Shown here: one piece after another, positions 15,744-27,900 of the stretch
Layout of the letters: each line of letters begins with the position of its first letter
How positions within the stretch are numbered: position 1 is the stretch's first letter
NCBI GenBank assembly: GCA_964019055.1
Contig: OZ025215.1
Coordinates: 10,894,208-10,958,207, forward strand
DNA from: Anthopleura xanthogrammica
Lineage: Eukaryota; Cnidaria; Anthozoa; Actiniaria; Actiniidae
Length of the DNA: 64,000 nt
Direction of reading: 5' to 3'
Translations under genes and position numbers: made by a program
The notes under the pieces: model-generated
Told to the model about the DNA's origin: nothing
The model's input: the letters and a program-made list of their open reading frames with translations, nothing else
Databases searched by the model: none

Positions 15744-15958
15744 AGCCTTTTTGCAAAAATTATGGTCGTTTCAAGTATATATAGAAGTATATCAAAAGTA
15801 TATCAGAAATTATGGGATATCATCGCTGATATTTTTTTCGGGTTGCCTATTACTAGGGGCTTTCTGAAAAAAATATCAGGAATGATATCCCATAATTTCT
15901 GATATACTTTTGATATACTTGTATATATACTTGAACCGGCCATAATTTTTGCAAAAAG

Positions 15959-15992
<34 letters not shown>
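15744..15992. mobile_element. Palindromic element followed by (TA)n
   Basis: The arms 'agcctttttgcaaaaattat' and 'ataatttttgcaaaaagct' enclose mirrored 'agtatatcaaaagtatatca' and 'gaaattatgggatatca'. A (ta)15-like run at 15961-15991 abuts it. Both strands give similar short ORFs because of the symmetry. Confidence 0.75.
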
Positions 15993-15994
<2 letters not shown>

Positions 15995-16074
15995 CAGAGA
16001 ACTAAATAGAATGTTCTGCACCTTCAAACAATTTTATCGAACTCTAAAACAACCTCATCTTCTGGATTAAAAAT

Positions 16075-16200
16075 TGATCTTAAAGTCAGGGCATGCACAG
16101 ATCGAACCCTGAAACATTCTCTGGTCTGATCTAAGTCAGGGCATTGCTAATTCAAAGATCAAACCCTGAAACAACCTCTGGGCTGATTAAAATCAGTGAA
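16075..16200. repeat. SINE-tail-like tandem units
   Basis: Two units with 'gatcgaaccctgaaaca' and 'cctctgggctgatt', the same family as at 885-1090. Confidence 0.6.
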
Positions 16201-16938
16201 TGGCTAGCTGTCAAGAGGTCTAACTTCTCCGTTCTCGACTCTTATCTTAACGTTTATTGTTTTAATCATGATAACGAACTCGTCTAGGTTTTAAACTTTT
16301 CCAATTTGTGCCCTTTCGTTTTAATTTTACATTTTCGCTAATGAGCATATATATAATATATGTCGTTAATCACTGGAAAAGGCTTAGTGAGGAGACCTAA
16401 GATAAGAGTCTGAAGTTAGATTTACTCACAAAAAGATTCTCAAAAATTAACTACAACATCGCCTCATCGTGTTGGTTTTCTTCTTTTAGCTTTACGATTT
16501 CTTATTATTTTCTTGTAATATTGTTTTTCCTAACGAGAAAATAATATTTTTGTCTTATTGTCCCAGTAAAACAATTTATATTATATTCACCGAGAACCAC
16601 CATTATTGTTAACACAACAATTTTCTAGTCTGCACTAGAGGTGTAAATTAGAGTCACATATATTGACATTTCTATCGTCTAGATAAACACAGCTTTTACG
16701 GGTGGAAGAAATATATATTACATACTGGTTAAAAAAAGATCTCGCGAGTAAAAATGACGATATTGCGACTGTCAAATGGTTTCCCGCTTTGAGCCAATCA
16801 AATACGAGAACGAGAATTGTATCCTCCAATCAGAATGCTTGATTACGACCAAGCGCGTGATTAAAGTTTTGTTGCATTTATATGATTGTTTTCTACTAAA
16901 ACGAATTCATTTTTGATGGCCTTTTTTTGCAGCACAAA

Positions 16939-19900
16939 ATGTTCCTGTTACCACGCATGATGACCATTTTCTCATGTGTTTACTTTGTAACCGGAATTTT
17001 CTCTCGGACCTCGCATATCTTGCCTTCTCAAGACGTCACAGAAACTAGAAACTCCCTTGTTTCAACAACAGCAAGAAATAATGATACCGTACTTGTAAAA
17101 CCAACGTCTCTCTTCGTAAGCGCTTCCGTTGAAAGGTCTTTACAGAGTTCAACATCAACTCCGTCACTCCAGAGGCTCAACAAATCAATGGAAAATGTGA
17201 GCTTCAAGACGATGTTTTTGGAAACCGCTTTAACGAGGACTGCACCGACATCTTTTCCAAAAAGATCGAGCTTTCTGGATCCGTTCTCTAGTTTAGACAT
17301 TGGAAGGAAATCCGCTTCGCAAATTAGTCCAAGTAGAGTCAACAATTCTGATTTGAACATGGTTTGCCCAAAAGGATGTTTGTGTAAGCACTGCGAGGAC
17401 GGAGAGGTAGGAGAAGACATGGTCGAAATGAAATGCAAAACGAACAACCTCAAGAAGTTGTTGAGGAGGAACTTTGGTATTTCAAAGAAAAGGATATGTT
17501 CACTGTAAGTACGAATGAATATTTACTAATGTCAAAATTATTTGAAGGTTTTTGAACGTAGCTAGGGCAGGAAAACATTGAGAAAAAATATTGATAATCT
17601 AATGGAAAAGATTTGTTAACTTATTGTAAGTATGACGAATTGTTCAATATTAATGTAAGAATTATGTAATTTGAAGATAATTACAGCTTTTCCCGTTGTA
17701 TCGCGCGGAATGATTTCAAATTCTTCACTCGGATTGGGTTTTTCCTAGCCGTCAATCATTATGCAAATTAGAGGTTGAACAAGCTTGCTCGATTGCTTGC
17801 ACAGATTCCGCCATTAAAGAGTGTTTCAAATTCAAACTTCTTCGATAATTTAAAAATAATCGATAGTGTTCTAAGCTTTAAATCGAGAGGGAGAATTGTT
17901 TTTCAGCCTGAATGAAGGAAAAAAACAAATTAGTGCATCTAGACCGAAGTGTCTGTTTTACTGCCCAAAAAGACCGTTTAGTGCATTCATTAGCGACAGT
18001 TTTCAGTGATATTTTATAATGAATATTGATATTAATATTAGTATTAATATTAATATCAAATTGGCTGGTTTTGTAAGAACAACAATTTTCATCTGTTTTT
18101 GACCTTGGAACATTGACAGTTTCGCGCATTCATTAGCGACAGTTTTCAGGGATATTTTATTCTCATCAAAATCTTAACTTATTATTTAAACTTAAAATCT
18201 TAGCAAACTTCACCTAAATGTCATAGTTGATAAATGTGTTGTCTTTGACTTGAAAAATACAATTAATATGAGAGTTTTTTTTAATGTTTTCATAGTTGTC
18301 GATTCTTGTCTGCAGCTTCTGATATGATCGAATGGTTTCAACAGCTTAAAAAAACTGCCTAACAAAAAAAGCTATGGCTAATAAAGTTTCTTTTTAATTT
18401 TTACTGTTGTCTAAAACTATAACAGAAAACAGAAAATTTCAGTGTTTTTGAAGCCATGGAGCCAAGTAGATGAGGTTTGTCGCTGTTGGCGAATTGGAAA
18501 GCTGTCAAGTTGAATTGTTAAACTTGAGCACAAAAAAAAAATTTAAAAATATAATTCAAATTCAAATCTAAAAAAATCAGCCAGTCTCTGTATTATACCA
18601 GCTCGACACGATAATTAATATTTATTCATTGAGTCTGAGGTGAATAATTGTTTTAGTATAATTTAGACTTGAATTATAAAATAATAGAGAAAAGAAGAAA
18701 TTCAGAAAATAAAGAAAACGTTTTTTATTAGTATATAACTTCCGCTCTAGCAAAATTTTGAAAAATAATAATCACCGGTCGCTCGACCAATCACAGCGCG
18801 CGAAACTCTATATTCAAGTCTAAAGTTATACTAATATAGATGACATAAATCATTAATTAGGAATATTGATATTAATATTAGTATTAATACTTAATATCAA
18901 ACTGTCCTGGTTTTGCGAGAACAACACTTTTCATCTGTTTTTGACCTTGGAATATTGACAGTGATATTCATTAATTCATTTCTTATTTCACTTGTGATAT
19001 TTTTTCCCAGTTTATATTAACTAATTTACTATAGTATTGTTTTATAAGATATGACTCGCAATGCGTCCCCCAGCGCTGGCCTCTATCTAACACTTCGTAA
19101 TCAGAAATATGTAAGAATAAATACCGCGTGCCAAAATCCTTATACGATGATTTTAATGGAACATCTGCTTATGTCTGTGTTCTCTCTGAGTTATTGAGCA
19201 CTTAAAAAAACTTGTGCTGTACAGTTCCCTATGTGTTATAAAAAAAACTTAATAACGTGCGTCAAAATCCTTGTTATTTAATGAAGCCTGAATCAGCTGC
19301 TTATGTCTGTGTTCTCTCTGAGTTATTGAGCACTTGAAAACGTGCGTGAGCGGCACAGCTCACTGACTGTTGTTATCATAGTACTTGGGGACATGGAGGC
19401 ACGAGTTTTGTATTGCTGTTATTTATCAGGTTTCTTTTGCAGAAACTTGGCTCAAAATAACATTTCATCGCTATGGAAAAATGTATTTCGTGGATTTGAC
19501 AAGCTTCGCTCACTGTAAGTAAATGATATGCACATTCAGTAATTACGGAGGGATAGACGGAAGGACTGTCAGACAGACTGATAGACTTGTAGACTAACAG
19601 ACGCTGACGGACTGACCAACCGACCGACAGACAGATGCTGACGGACTGACCAACCGACCGACAGACAGACGCTGACGGACTGACAGAGAGACGCTGACAG
19701 ACTGATAGACAGACGCTGACGGACTAACAGACAGACGCTGACGGACTGACAGACAGACGCTGACGGACTGACAGACAGACGCTGACGGACTGATAGACCG
19801 ACAGACAGACGCTGACGGACTGACTGATAGACCGATACATACTTGCGGATTGGCTTTTCACAGTCCTACGAAATTTGCTCTATTTGCAGCATTTTCACGT

Positions 19901-21874
19901 TCTGTTGTGGACGTCAACCACGTTGAGCACGGCGCGCGCACGAAAGAAAATGCGCTCTCTCCGTCGTCTTTGACGTTCGGGGCCTGATGCTTAATCACTC
20001 TACCGACTGGCAGACGCTGACCAACTGATCGACTGACTGAATGGACTTTGATTGATTGATTGATATATTGTAACAATGCTTAATATTTTTAAATGTTTAT
20101 TTAGTAATTTAGATGACAATAAGCTACGAACTCTTCCCAAACAAACATTCCTTGGCTTACCGTCCTTGGAGTACCTGTAAGTATAACTTTTTGTCTTCAA
20201 TTAGACCCTTTCGCTATTCATTCAGTATTAGTATTTGCATATGAGCCCCTTTTGACGTCATATTCGATCTGTGAGTTAGCCGGCATACCCTGAATGTAAT
20301 CATCCCTCTCAGAGAGACAGTTTGGATTAAATATGAAGGTTTTTAAGATCCGTGTTATTTTTGTGTGGTTTAGGAGCATTAGACACAACAACCTTCGCAA
20401 ATGGCGAGGAACCCTTCAACTTGATCTTCCACGGATCAAAGTCTTGAACCTAGAGGGTAACGAGAACTTCTCTTTCTCAACCTCATTAATAAAAAATACC
20501 ACACTCTCCTCAATTCTTGGATTATCTTTTTCCAACTCGTGTAAAAACTGCAATATGTCAAGAGAGAACGCAAGCTGGAATGCCATTCTTCCTCAAAAAA
20601 AGTGCTCTTATATTCCCCAGCAGTATTATCCAATGGCTGAGGACCTCCTAACGAGGTTTATCATATTCAAGGGAAAATGTGAGATGGACAAAGAGTGTCA
20701 GGTTTCTATATTAACAGGCACAAACCCCTTGAGAAATGTTTATAGGAACAGATGCTGGGAGGTTGTAAGGATGCTGCGCCCGGTAATCATCGTACTAGGA
20801 ATCCTCGCGATCGTATTCAACACTGTTGTTGTCATGGTGATCGTTGCTACGAAACCACTTCGCTCTTTCACGGCGTTACTGCTAATCTCGCACATGTCAT
20901 TCTGCGATATTTTGATTGGTGTTTACGCGGTTGGCATTGGAGACGGACATGGCGTGGTCGATGATAGCTCCTATGATTTCCGACAATGGCGTCGAAATTC
21001 CTGTCCATATTTTAGAAGTATTTTCGTCTTTGGTCAAATCATGGAGGTCGCTACTTCGTTGCTAGTGACAACAGAGCGCTACTTTGCCATCGTCTGCTGC
21101 ATGAATCCTTCGATTCGCGTCAGTAAGAAACATTCCGCCATCTTTCTTCTACTTTTCTGGATTCTTGCTTCGATTTTTAGCTACTTACTACAAGTCTATG
21201 ACGGGTCTACCATAACTGACAACTTTATGTGTATTATTGTACGTGATCTGAGTAACCACAGAAATACAAATATGTTCTATAGCCAAGGAATGATGCTAAT
21301 GCTCGTGGTCATTTATCTGGTCACCATGCTACAGTATTTTCATATATATATTTATGTCCGGCGTTCCACCATGAACACTGGAGTTCGCAGAGAAACAAAG
21401 CTGGCCTCTCGAATCTGCGTCATGGTGTTCACAAGCTTCATATTTTTCGCTTTCCCGAACATTTTCATGGTTGTAACGACAGTTGGAAGTATTAAACTTT
21501 CTTTGACCCCTGTTCAAAATATGCTTCTGGGCGTTTGGTTGCCTCCGATTTTCCTTGTATTTAACGCATGCGTAAACCCAATATTATTTGCTTATAGGAA
21601 CGATAAGTTTGTAAATTCATTGAAAAACATCGTCAAAAGCATAAAGAGAGTTCAGCTCGCAAGCTTCCATGTGGGATCTCGAGCAGGCCACCAATCAAGA
21701 AGTCAGGTTCTTGCTGACGAAAATAGTCGCGTACATTCAAATTCAATGACACTGTCCATACTTGCAAGTCCACGGCCGACTCCACGCAGCCCACGAATAA
21801 CCAAAGCTAGCGCAAACGATTCTAATGTTAAGCTAGGTACCCAGAATCCTGCGTTTATGAAGACGGAGCTGTAA
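16939..21874 (+). CDS. Leucine-rich-repeat GPCR (LGR/relaxin-receptor-like), copy 1
   Basis: Predicted plasma-membrane class A receptor with an LRR ectodomain; ligand unknown. Coding exons: 16939-17504, 19443-19514, 20105-20176, 20374-21874; all phase 2 joins, giving 736 residues. A ttttttgcag acceptor just before the first ATG implies a 5'UTR exon. The N-terminus has a signal-peptide-like hydrophobic stretch and a Ser/Thr-rich segment. A Cys-rich LRR cap follows (CPKGCLCKHC), then two 72-nt exons each encoding one 24-residue LRR. The hinge is Cys-rich. Seven TM helices lie at about residues 370-650, with ERY after TM3 (TTERYFAIV) and NPILFAY in TM7. The C-tail is Ser-rich. LRRs are few compared with vertebrate LGRs; diverged LRR exons in the large introns may be missed. 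Candidate poly(A) signal at 22300-22305. Confidence 0.85.
17690..17780. repeat. Dispersed repeat shared with 63746-63850
   Basis: 'cccgttgtatcgcg', 'agccgtcaatcat' and 'tgcaaattag' occur in the same order and similar spacing at 63746-63850, upstream of the ORF start at 63918. Confidence 0.5.
17985..18975. repeat. Duplicated block in GPCR intron
   Basis: A block of about 120 bp (attgatattaatattagtat ... tcatctgtttttgaccttgg) occurs at about 18018-18120 and again at about 18862-18965. 'cattcattagcgacagtttt' is repeated within the first block. Confidence 0.7.
19120..19350. repeat. Two-copy tandem repeat of about 130 bp
   Basis: 'gtctgtgttctctctgagtt' followed by 'attgagcactt' occurs at about 19172 and about 19300, each preceded by 'gtgcc/tcaaaatcctt'. 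Confidence 0.7.
19558..19845. repeat. Minisatellite with 'gacagacgctgacggact' unit
   Basis: About ten imperfect units of 24-30 bp built from gacagac, gctgacgg and actgac, in the GPCR intron. Confidence 0.85.
19885..19995. repeat. Dispersed repeat shared with 33505-33625
   Basis: 'gacgtcaaccacgttgagca' followed by 'cggcgcgcgcacgaaa' and 'aatgcgctc' recurs at 33523-33585 with the same order of motifs. Confidence 0.65.
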
Positions 21875-21997
21875 AAACGATAGGTAAATTTCGTATTTTT
21901 CATATTTAATGTGTTTTTTTCTGTTTTTCTTCACTATTTGTTGTAATTTCGAGCTGATCTGAAATAGCGACGTACGGAAGGATAGTGACGGAAGGAG

Positions 21998-21998
<1 letters not shown>

Positions 21999-22035
<37 letters not shown>

Positions 22036-22048
22036 GTAATAATAATTA
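21999..22048. repeat. (AAT)n microsatellite downstream of GPCR copy 1
   Basis: Run of aataat units with one tag interruption. Confidence 0.9.
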
Positions 22049-22594
22049 AAAAAAGGAATAGCTGTAAAAAAAGAAGAAATAGTGACGTAGGAATGACGTC
22101 ACTGCGAAACTGAGGTGTCATATCCAGCTGAGTTGACCTTCAGAACAAACTCAAGGTCAACCAATCAGAATTGAAGATTCAACATCGTATTTTGATTAGC
22201 ATTTCCTATTATTCTGCCAAGAAAATTTATGAAATACGAGTTATTCTTTCTTTAAATTAATCGTAAACTCTAGTCAAACTCATGGAGGAATTCTATTTCA
22301 ATAAACAAGAAAAGTCTACATTGTATACTCGGAAAATGCTCGAAAAATGCTAACCAAAAATAGTGACCCATAATTCCTTTCAGGGAAGGCGATCAAATCA
22401 GCTGGATTTAATCAGATGCACCGCTTGGCCTAACATAAATATAATTATTGCAATAAAATATGAATATATTCTTCAATCAATGTTCAACTGTTATCAAGCG
22501 CTTATTAGCAAGGTTTTTTTCATTTGTTGAACTGGGAATCCATAATTTCAAGAAGAAAAGTAAGATGCCATGCTACTAAGTGTGACACCTCAGT

Positions 22595-22780
22595 TTTACA
22601 AGTTCTCTCGATTCTGATTGGCTGACATTTTTTTCTTAGATCAGCTGGTTTAGCTTTGTGTTTTTTTAGGAAACATATGGTTTCGAGTGCAATTTTGAAA
22701 AAAAAATTGCACGAGTGGGTTTTCAAAGAGTTCAAAACAGTACGAGCCTGATAGGGCGAGAGAACCAATCAGAATGTGTT
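22595..22780. mobile_element. MITE-like element with CCAATCAGAAT ends
   Basis: 'ttctctcgattctgattgg' at 22603-22621 is mirrored by 'gagagaaccaatcagaat' at about 22758-22775, a 170-180 bp inverted-repeat element between the two GPCR genes. Confidence 0.6.
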
Positions 22781-23027
22781 ATATATTTACGTCAGATTTT
22801 TTAGAATAAAAAAAATTAATCGTAGAAGAAACAGCGAGTGTATATTGTTTACTTTTAATTTAACAATACGAAACCACGGCGTTGGTTGGCAATTGAAAGA
22901 AATCGCTTGCAGCCATTGTTTTGAAATATTTTTTTCTAGAGATATCTTTGTTTTATTATTAGTTTTTTTGAATATAACATTTCATGATTACATCTAGCCA
23001 TGGAGTCAATAATTATGTATAAGCCAG

Positions 23028-23171
23028 TTTAAGAATCGTTTTCAGTGCGCATGCGATTTTATCCCGAATTCCTCACCTTCTTTTGTTTAATTAAAAACAA
23101 AAGAAGGTTTAGACAAAAGAAGGTGAGATATTCGGGATAAAATCGCATGCGCACTGAAAACGATTCTTAAA
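23028..23171. mobile_element. Near-perfect palindrome, about 144 bp
   Basis: The arms 'tttaagaatcgttttcagtg' and 'cactgaaaacgattcttaaa' run through 'cgcatgcgattttatccc' and 'caccttcttttgt', almost to the centre. Confidence 0.8.
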
Positions 23172-24540
23172 CTTTGAACTGCCTTACATAATGTAAGATT
23201 ACTAATTATGTCTTTATCAGTGGGCATGCGCAGTGACTGCCATCAATAATAAGTTGTTTTTTTTACTCTGTTGACAGTGTTTCTGTTTGACAAATCGTTT
23301 TCTTGACAAATCTGCTACGTGGAGGGAAAAAATGTCTTTCTCGCTTCCCGGCTTTAACTACAGTACATATTTGTAAGAAATATAGCTTTTTTTTTAAATC
23401 CTATTTTAAAAAAAATCTTAGTGAAAAATGCCAACTAGATTTCATTTTATTATTATTTTATTTTTGGAACGTTTAGTGTGACCAATTCAATGAAAGGTGG
23501 ACTCTAATTGGTTTGACAGTTTTCAGAGAAAATCTCCTTCTAATTTTGGAAAATATATATTAAAAAAACAGCTTATGCGAACATCTGCAAGTGATTATAA
23601 ACCAGCTTTCTAAAAATTATCTAAAAAAATAGGTAATTTGGTTGATTTTATGCCAAAACAACATCTCATTGGAACAATTTTTATTCCTTCGAAGGATAAA
23701 CATCAGAAAATCTCTTCCAAAACGAAACCATCTATAAATGAGTCCTGATACATATATATATAGAAGAAAAAGTAATTTTGAGTACTCCATATTGTATACT
23801 TTCTTGGATTACTAACTTCCACATAGTCTTCTTTCTCTCACGGTCTAAATAAACTCGCTACATTATTATTTGTATGGACTATATATTTGTCGAAGCATGC
23901 CAAAAACATGATAAAAAGAGTCCCTCATAAATGATGACACTCCTAGATGACACTCGGGATCGTATTGTGCCGAGTGACAAATATATATCAGGCTATAATC
24001 TATGAAAATATTTTTTTTTATTTGGCGGTGAAAATTTTACACTTGTACAATTTTATTGCTAATTATTAAGGAAAATTCATTTCGGAAACTCGAATTAAAC
24101 TAAGTAAATGGCATTACAACTTATAACAATGCGAGGGAAGGTTTTTTGTTTTAGCAGGAGTGTTAGAATTAAAACAAGTTATAGCCGAATGTTTGCACAA
24201 TTTTTAATTTACATAAGTTAATAAAACCAACGCTTCATTTCAAAAAGAGAAAAAGGTGTCATGCTCCAACACATTGGGTCGTTACTGGCAAGACTTGTGT
24301 TTTATTGTTGCAAGAAGAACCGTGCATCACTGACATCCACAGTTCGAAATTGTTCAACATTTTTCACAGGTGATTATAGAACACAGTTAACTTTATTCGT
24401 TTTCCAGCTAGCATTTTCTTTTTTTTCTTTTCTTTTCTTTTTCATTCTAATTGGAATTCTGAGCTATTTTAGGAAACTAAAAACCTGTTTTCGCTTCTGT
24501 ACAAACTCGACTCAAAAAGGCATTGAAATCCAAGTCAACG
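23172..24540. other. Intergenic stretch between GPCR genes
   Basis: AT-rich sequence with short poly-T and (ta) runs. The small ORFs look random. I see no gene. Confidence 0.5.
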
Positions 24541-24790
24541 AATGGCAAAGTTATTAACGGGGTAAAGCATTCAACTCTCACCTCTGGGGTCTCGGGTTCG
24601 ATTCCTGGACTCGGCATCCCATTTGAGTAGAGTTCGTTGAGTCTCTCCCTAGCTTGATATGAGGGTTTTTCTCCGCTTTTCCTCCCTCCGCTTTTCCTCC
24701 CTCCGCAAAACCTAACACGCTCAAGGTTCCAGGTTCCAATTCAATCTGTGAATTAGCCGCATGCCTTGATTTTGATCGGCCCAGAGGTAA
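24541..24790 (+). mobile_element. tRNA-derived SINE
   Basis: A box-B match GGTTCGATTCC at 24595-24605 and a plausible box A TGGCAAAGTTA at 24543-24553 form a tRNA-like head. A non-tRNA body with duplicated 'cttttcctccctccg' and the 'ctgtgaattagccg' tail follow. Internal pol III promoter boxes plus a shared tail define a SINE. It sits just upstream of GPCR copy 2. Confidence 0.7.
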
Positions 24791-24936
24791 CGATAAATTT
24801 GAAGGGGTTTTTTGTTTTGACAAAGGAATGGAAAAAGAAGTAGTCCGATAAATCATCTTTGTATGTGTTACTTCAAAACATGCAACTCATTTTGATTGTT
24901 ATCTTTCAGAAGAGTGCCTCTATTCCAGATCTTAAA

Positions 24937-27900
24937 ATGCATTTCTTGATGTTCGGGATTTTCATAACTTTTTCCTTAAATCAAGGACACATTTTGGGCC
25001 ATATTCCAACCAATGGATCCAATATTACTCACGAAATATTCCCTACTCCATCTCTATCATCATCTACTGCTTTATCCATTTCAATGAACTTTTACAGCTT
25101 CGCATCCTTGACAAGCACTTCGGCACTATCAGCTCATGAAATTTCACCCAATTCCACTGCCAACAACTTCAACAACAACAATACCACCACAATAACATCA
25201 CCACATAAAAATTCATCAAGCATTTGTCCAAATTACTGCAACTGTACAAAGAGTGTACTGCCTAACAGAGAGTTATATCCAGAAGGCTTCCTTTCTGCCA
25301 AGTGTAGAGTTAAAGATAATGAGCTTGTCAGAAGTCTGGCGGATTTATCTTTGATGAACATCTCGCTATATTCTTTGTAAGTAAAAAATTGGAATTTTAA
25401 AGCTCAATTTTTTCAAATTTTGAGTAGAAATAGTTCGAATGTTCGGCAAGAAATTGCCTTGAATTTTTTATGTACACATTTCAAAAAACAACATAAATGA
25501 TGGTTGCTTTGTAATAAGGCCTAGCCTATCTACATTTCTGACATATCAATTCAACTTTCTGTTTACACTAGAAACCTTGAGGATAACAATCTAACTAATA
25601 TCACAAGTCTGAAGGAAGGAAATAAAAAGATTCTCAAAGGACTTCGTAAATTGTAAGTACAATCTGCAAATTTACAACGTTGTGCTTAGGAAAGCTAACT
25701 GAAATAAAAACACATAAATTGAAAGAAATTAGATTAAATAAGAAGTGAGAAATCTAATTTGAAGGTTAGGAAATTTTCTTAAAGGAAGAGGCTCAGTAGG
25801 TGCCATTATTTCCTGGAAAAAAAATGTATTAATAAATCTTGCTAAAAAAATTAAAATTAAATAACAAGTGAGAAATGCCATTGAGAGGTTAGGACATTTG
25901 TCTTGTCTAAGGGAAAAAGACTTTGAAATTGCTCCAGGTGCAACAATTTCCTGGAAAAGAGATTATTAATCTTGCTGCATGGTGAATTTTGGTAAAAGGT
26001 GCCATAATTTCCGCCTGGAAAAAAAATTATTAATAAACCTTGCTAAAAAATTAAAATTAAATAACAAGTGAGAAATGCCATTGAAAGGTTAGGACATTTT
26101 TAATGTCTAAGGGAAAAAGACTTTGGAATTGCTCCAGGTGCAACAATTTCCTGGAAAATAGATTATTTATTAATCTTGCTGCATGGTGAATTTTGGTGAC
26201 AGGTGGTGACAGACTACTCGAAGCAGAGTAAACAGAGTACATTTTTAAGCAATAGCAATAGAACATCGATGGAATATGCAACAAAAACTCTATAGTACGT
26301 TCCTGTAATGGTCAGAGTACGGTGAAGTAGTTTAATTTCACACCGTTACCTCATATAAAAACTACAAGATTGATTCCAATATTTCAAATTTCAGATTTTT
26401 TCAAATCTCGATATTTTCCAAAATTTCACGATAAAATTACGAGTTATTAATTTCAAAATAAAAATTATAGGTTAAAAGTTGCAAATTCGGCGTAAAAAAA
26501 ACACTTTGCGATCCGGGAGAATCCAGTTAACCGAAGTCCATTCCAGTCCAGCCATGCTCGGTTCCGGATTTTCCAAAATAAAAAATCTCTCAAAATTCGG
26601 AATTTAGAAGCATAAACCAAATTTTAGAGGCTGTATATGTTTTTGCTATACATTAAGATTATCTCTACCCTTTCAAAAGCTGAAAATTTGACAAAATTTT
26701 ATTTTTCGATTCAAGTCCAGTCAACAGACGTTCGGTCCAATTCCTACACGATTTCTAGTTTCCCTCACACAAAAAATCTCATAAAATACAGAATTCAGAA
26801 ACAAGTGACTCTATTACTAACAAAATATATTAATTTGTTTGCGATCCGGGTTTTAAATAGACCATTTGAAACCTCATTCCCAGGTTTCGGGGGTGGAATC
26901 AAATGACCGAGGAGCTCTGGGTACGGAAAATTGAGCCATTTGCACTAACAGGTCACGTTACCCTACCAATCTAAAATCCAGTGTTAACATTTTTGTAAGA
27001 ATGAACTCCAGGAAGGAAGATATTATATTAGCTAGTAAGAAGGCAAACTTTGAGTAACATTTCAAAACCAGTCCTCCATCCTCGACTTAATGTTTGATGT
27101 TGGGGGCCATAGCAACGGTAACTAAGGGAGTCGGAGCCATGTATGAAGCTTTGCGGTATGGTATTCCTTCGACTGGACCACAGGCATCCCAACTAAAAGC
27201 TTTGTTTGTTTATAGATATTTCAGCCGAAATCTAGTTACAAGGATTTTCAATGGAACCTTCCAACATCTGTCTACTTTACGAATTATGTACGTAAATGGC
27301 CATTTTAGTGTTATTATTAGTTATTATTATAAGGCATAATATTAAAGGGAATGACACGTGGTCGAAGATGCGATTCGCTGGACACAGACTGATGGAGAAG
27401 TTCTATAATTTTTTTTTTTTTTGTATTATTTTTCCAGGTATTTGGATAATAATCTCATCGAAACGATTGATCTAGATGCTTTTAGCGGGTTGAAAAATTT
27501 GGAGAACCTGTAAGTTTAAAGTAACTTGGTTAATTATCATCTATCCATCCATCCATCCATCCATCCATCCATCCATCCATCCATCCATCCATCCATCCAT
27601 CCATCCATCCATCCATCCATCCATCCATCCATCCATCCATCCATCCATCCATCCATCCATCCATCCAATCTGTCAAATTCATCGCATTCGTATAAAGACA
27701 ATCTATATGCAGATTTGCATTTTCCATTCATTCATCCCTCCCATCCCTCCCATCCCATCCCATTCCATCAATCCATGCATTCATGATGCATTATTCCTTT
27801 GATTCTTCCTTCCTTCAATCCATCCAGCCATCCTTTTGTCGCCTGTCCGTCCATCCTCCCATCCATCAATCCATTCTTTTGTTTGTTTATTCGTTCAATC

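Noticed and set aside
24541..24610. Functional tRNA gene
   Set aside because: The B box is good, but no acceptor stem or full cloverleaf closes around it and a SINE body follows.
27526..27786. IHPSIHPS / GWMDGWMD repeat ORFs
   Set aside because: Translations of the (CATC)n array in a GPCR intron.
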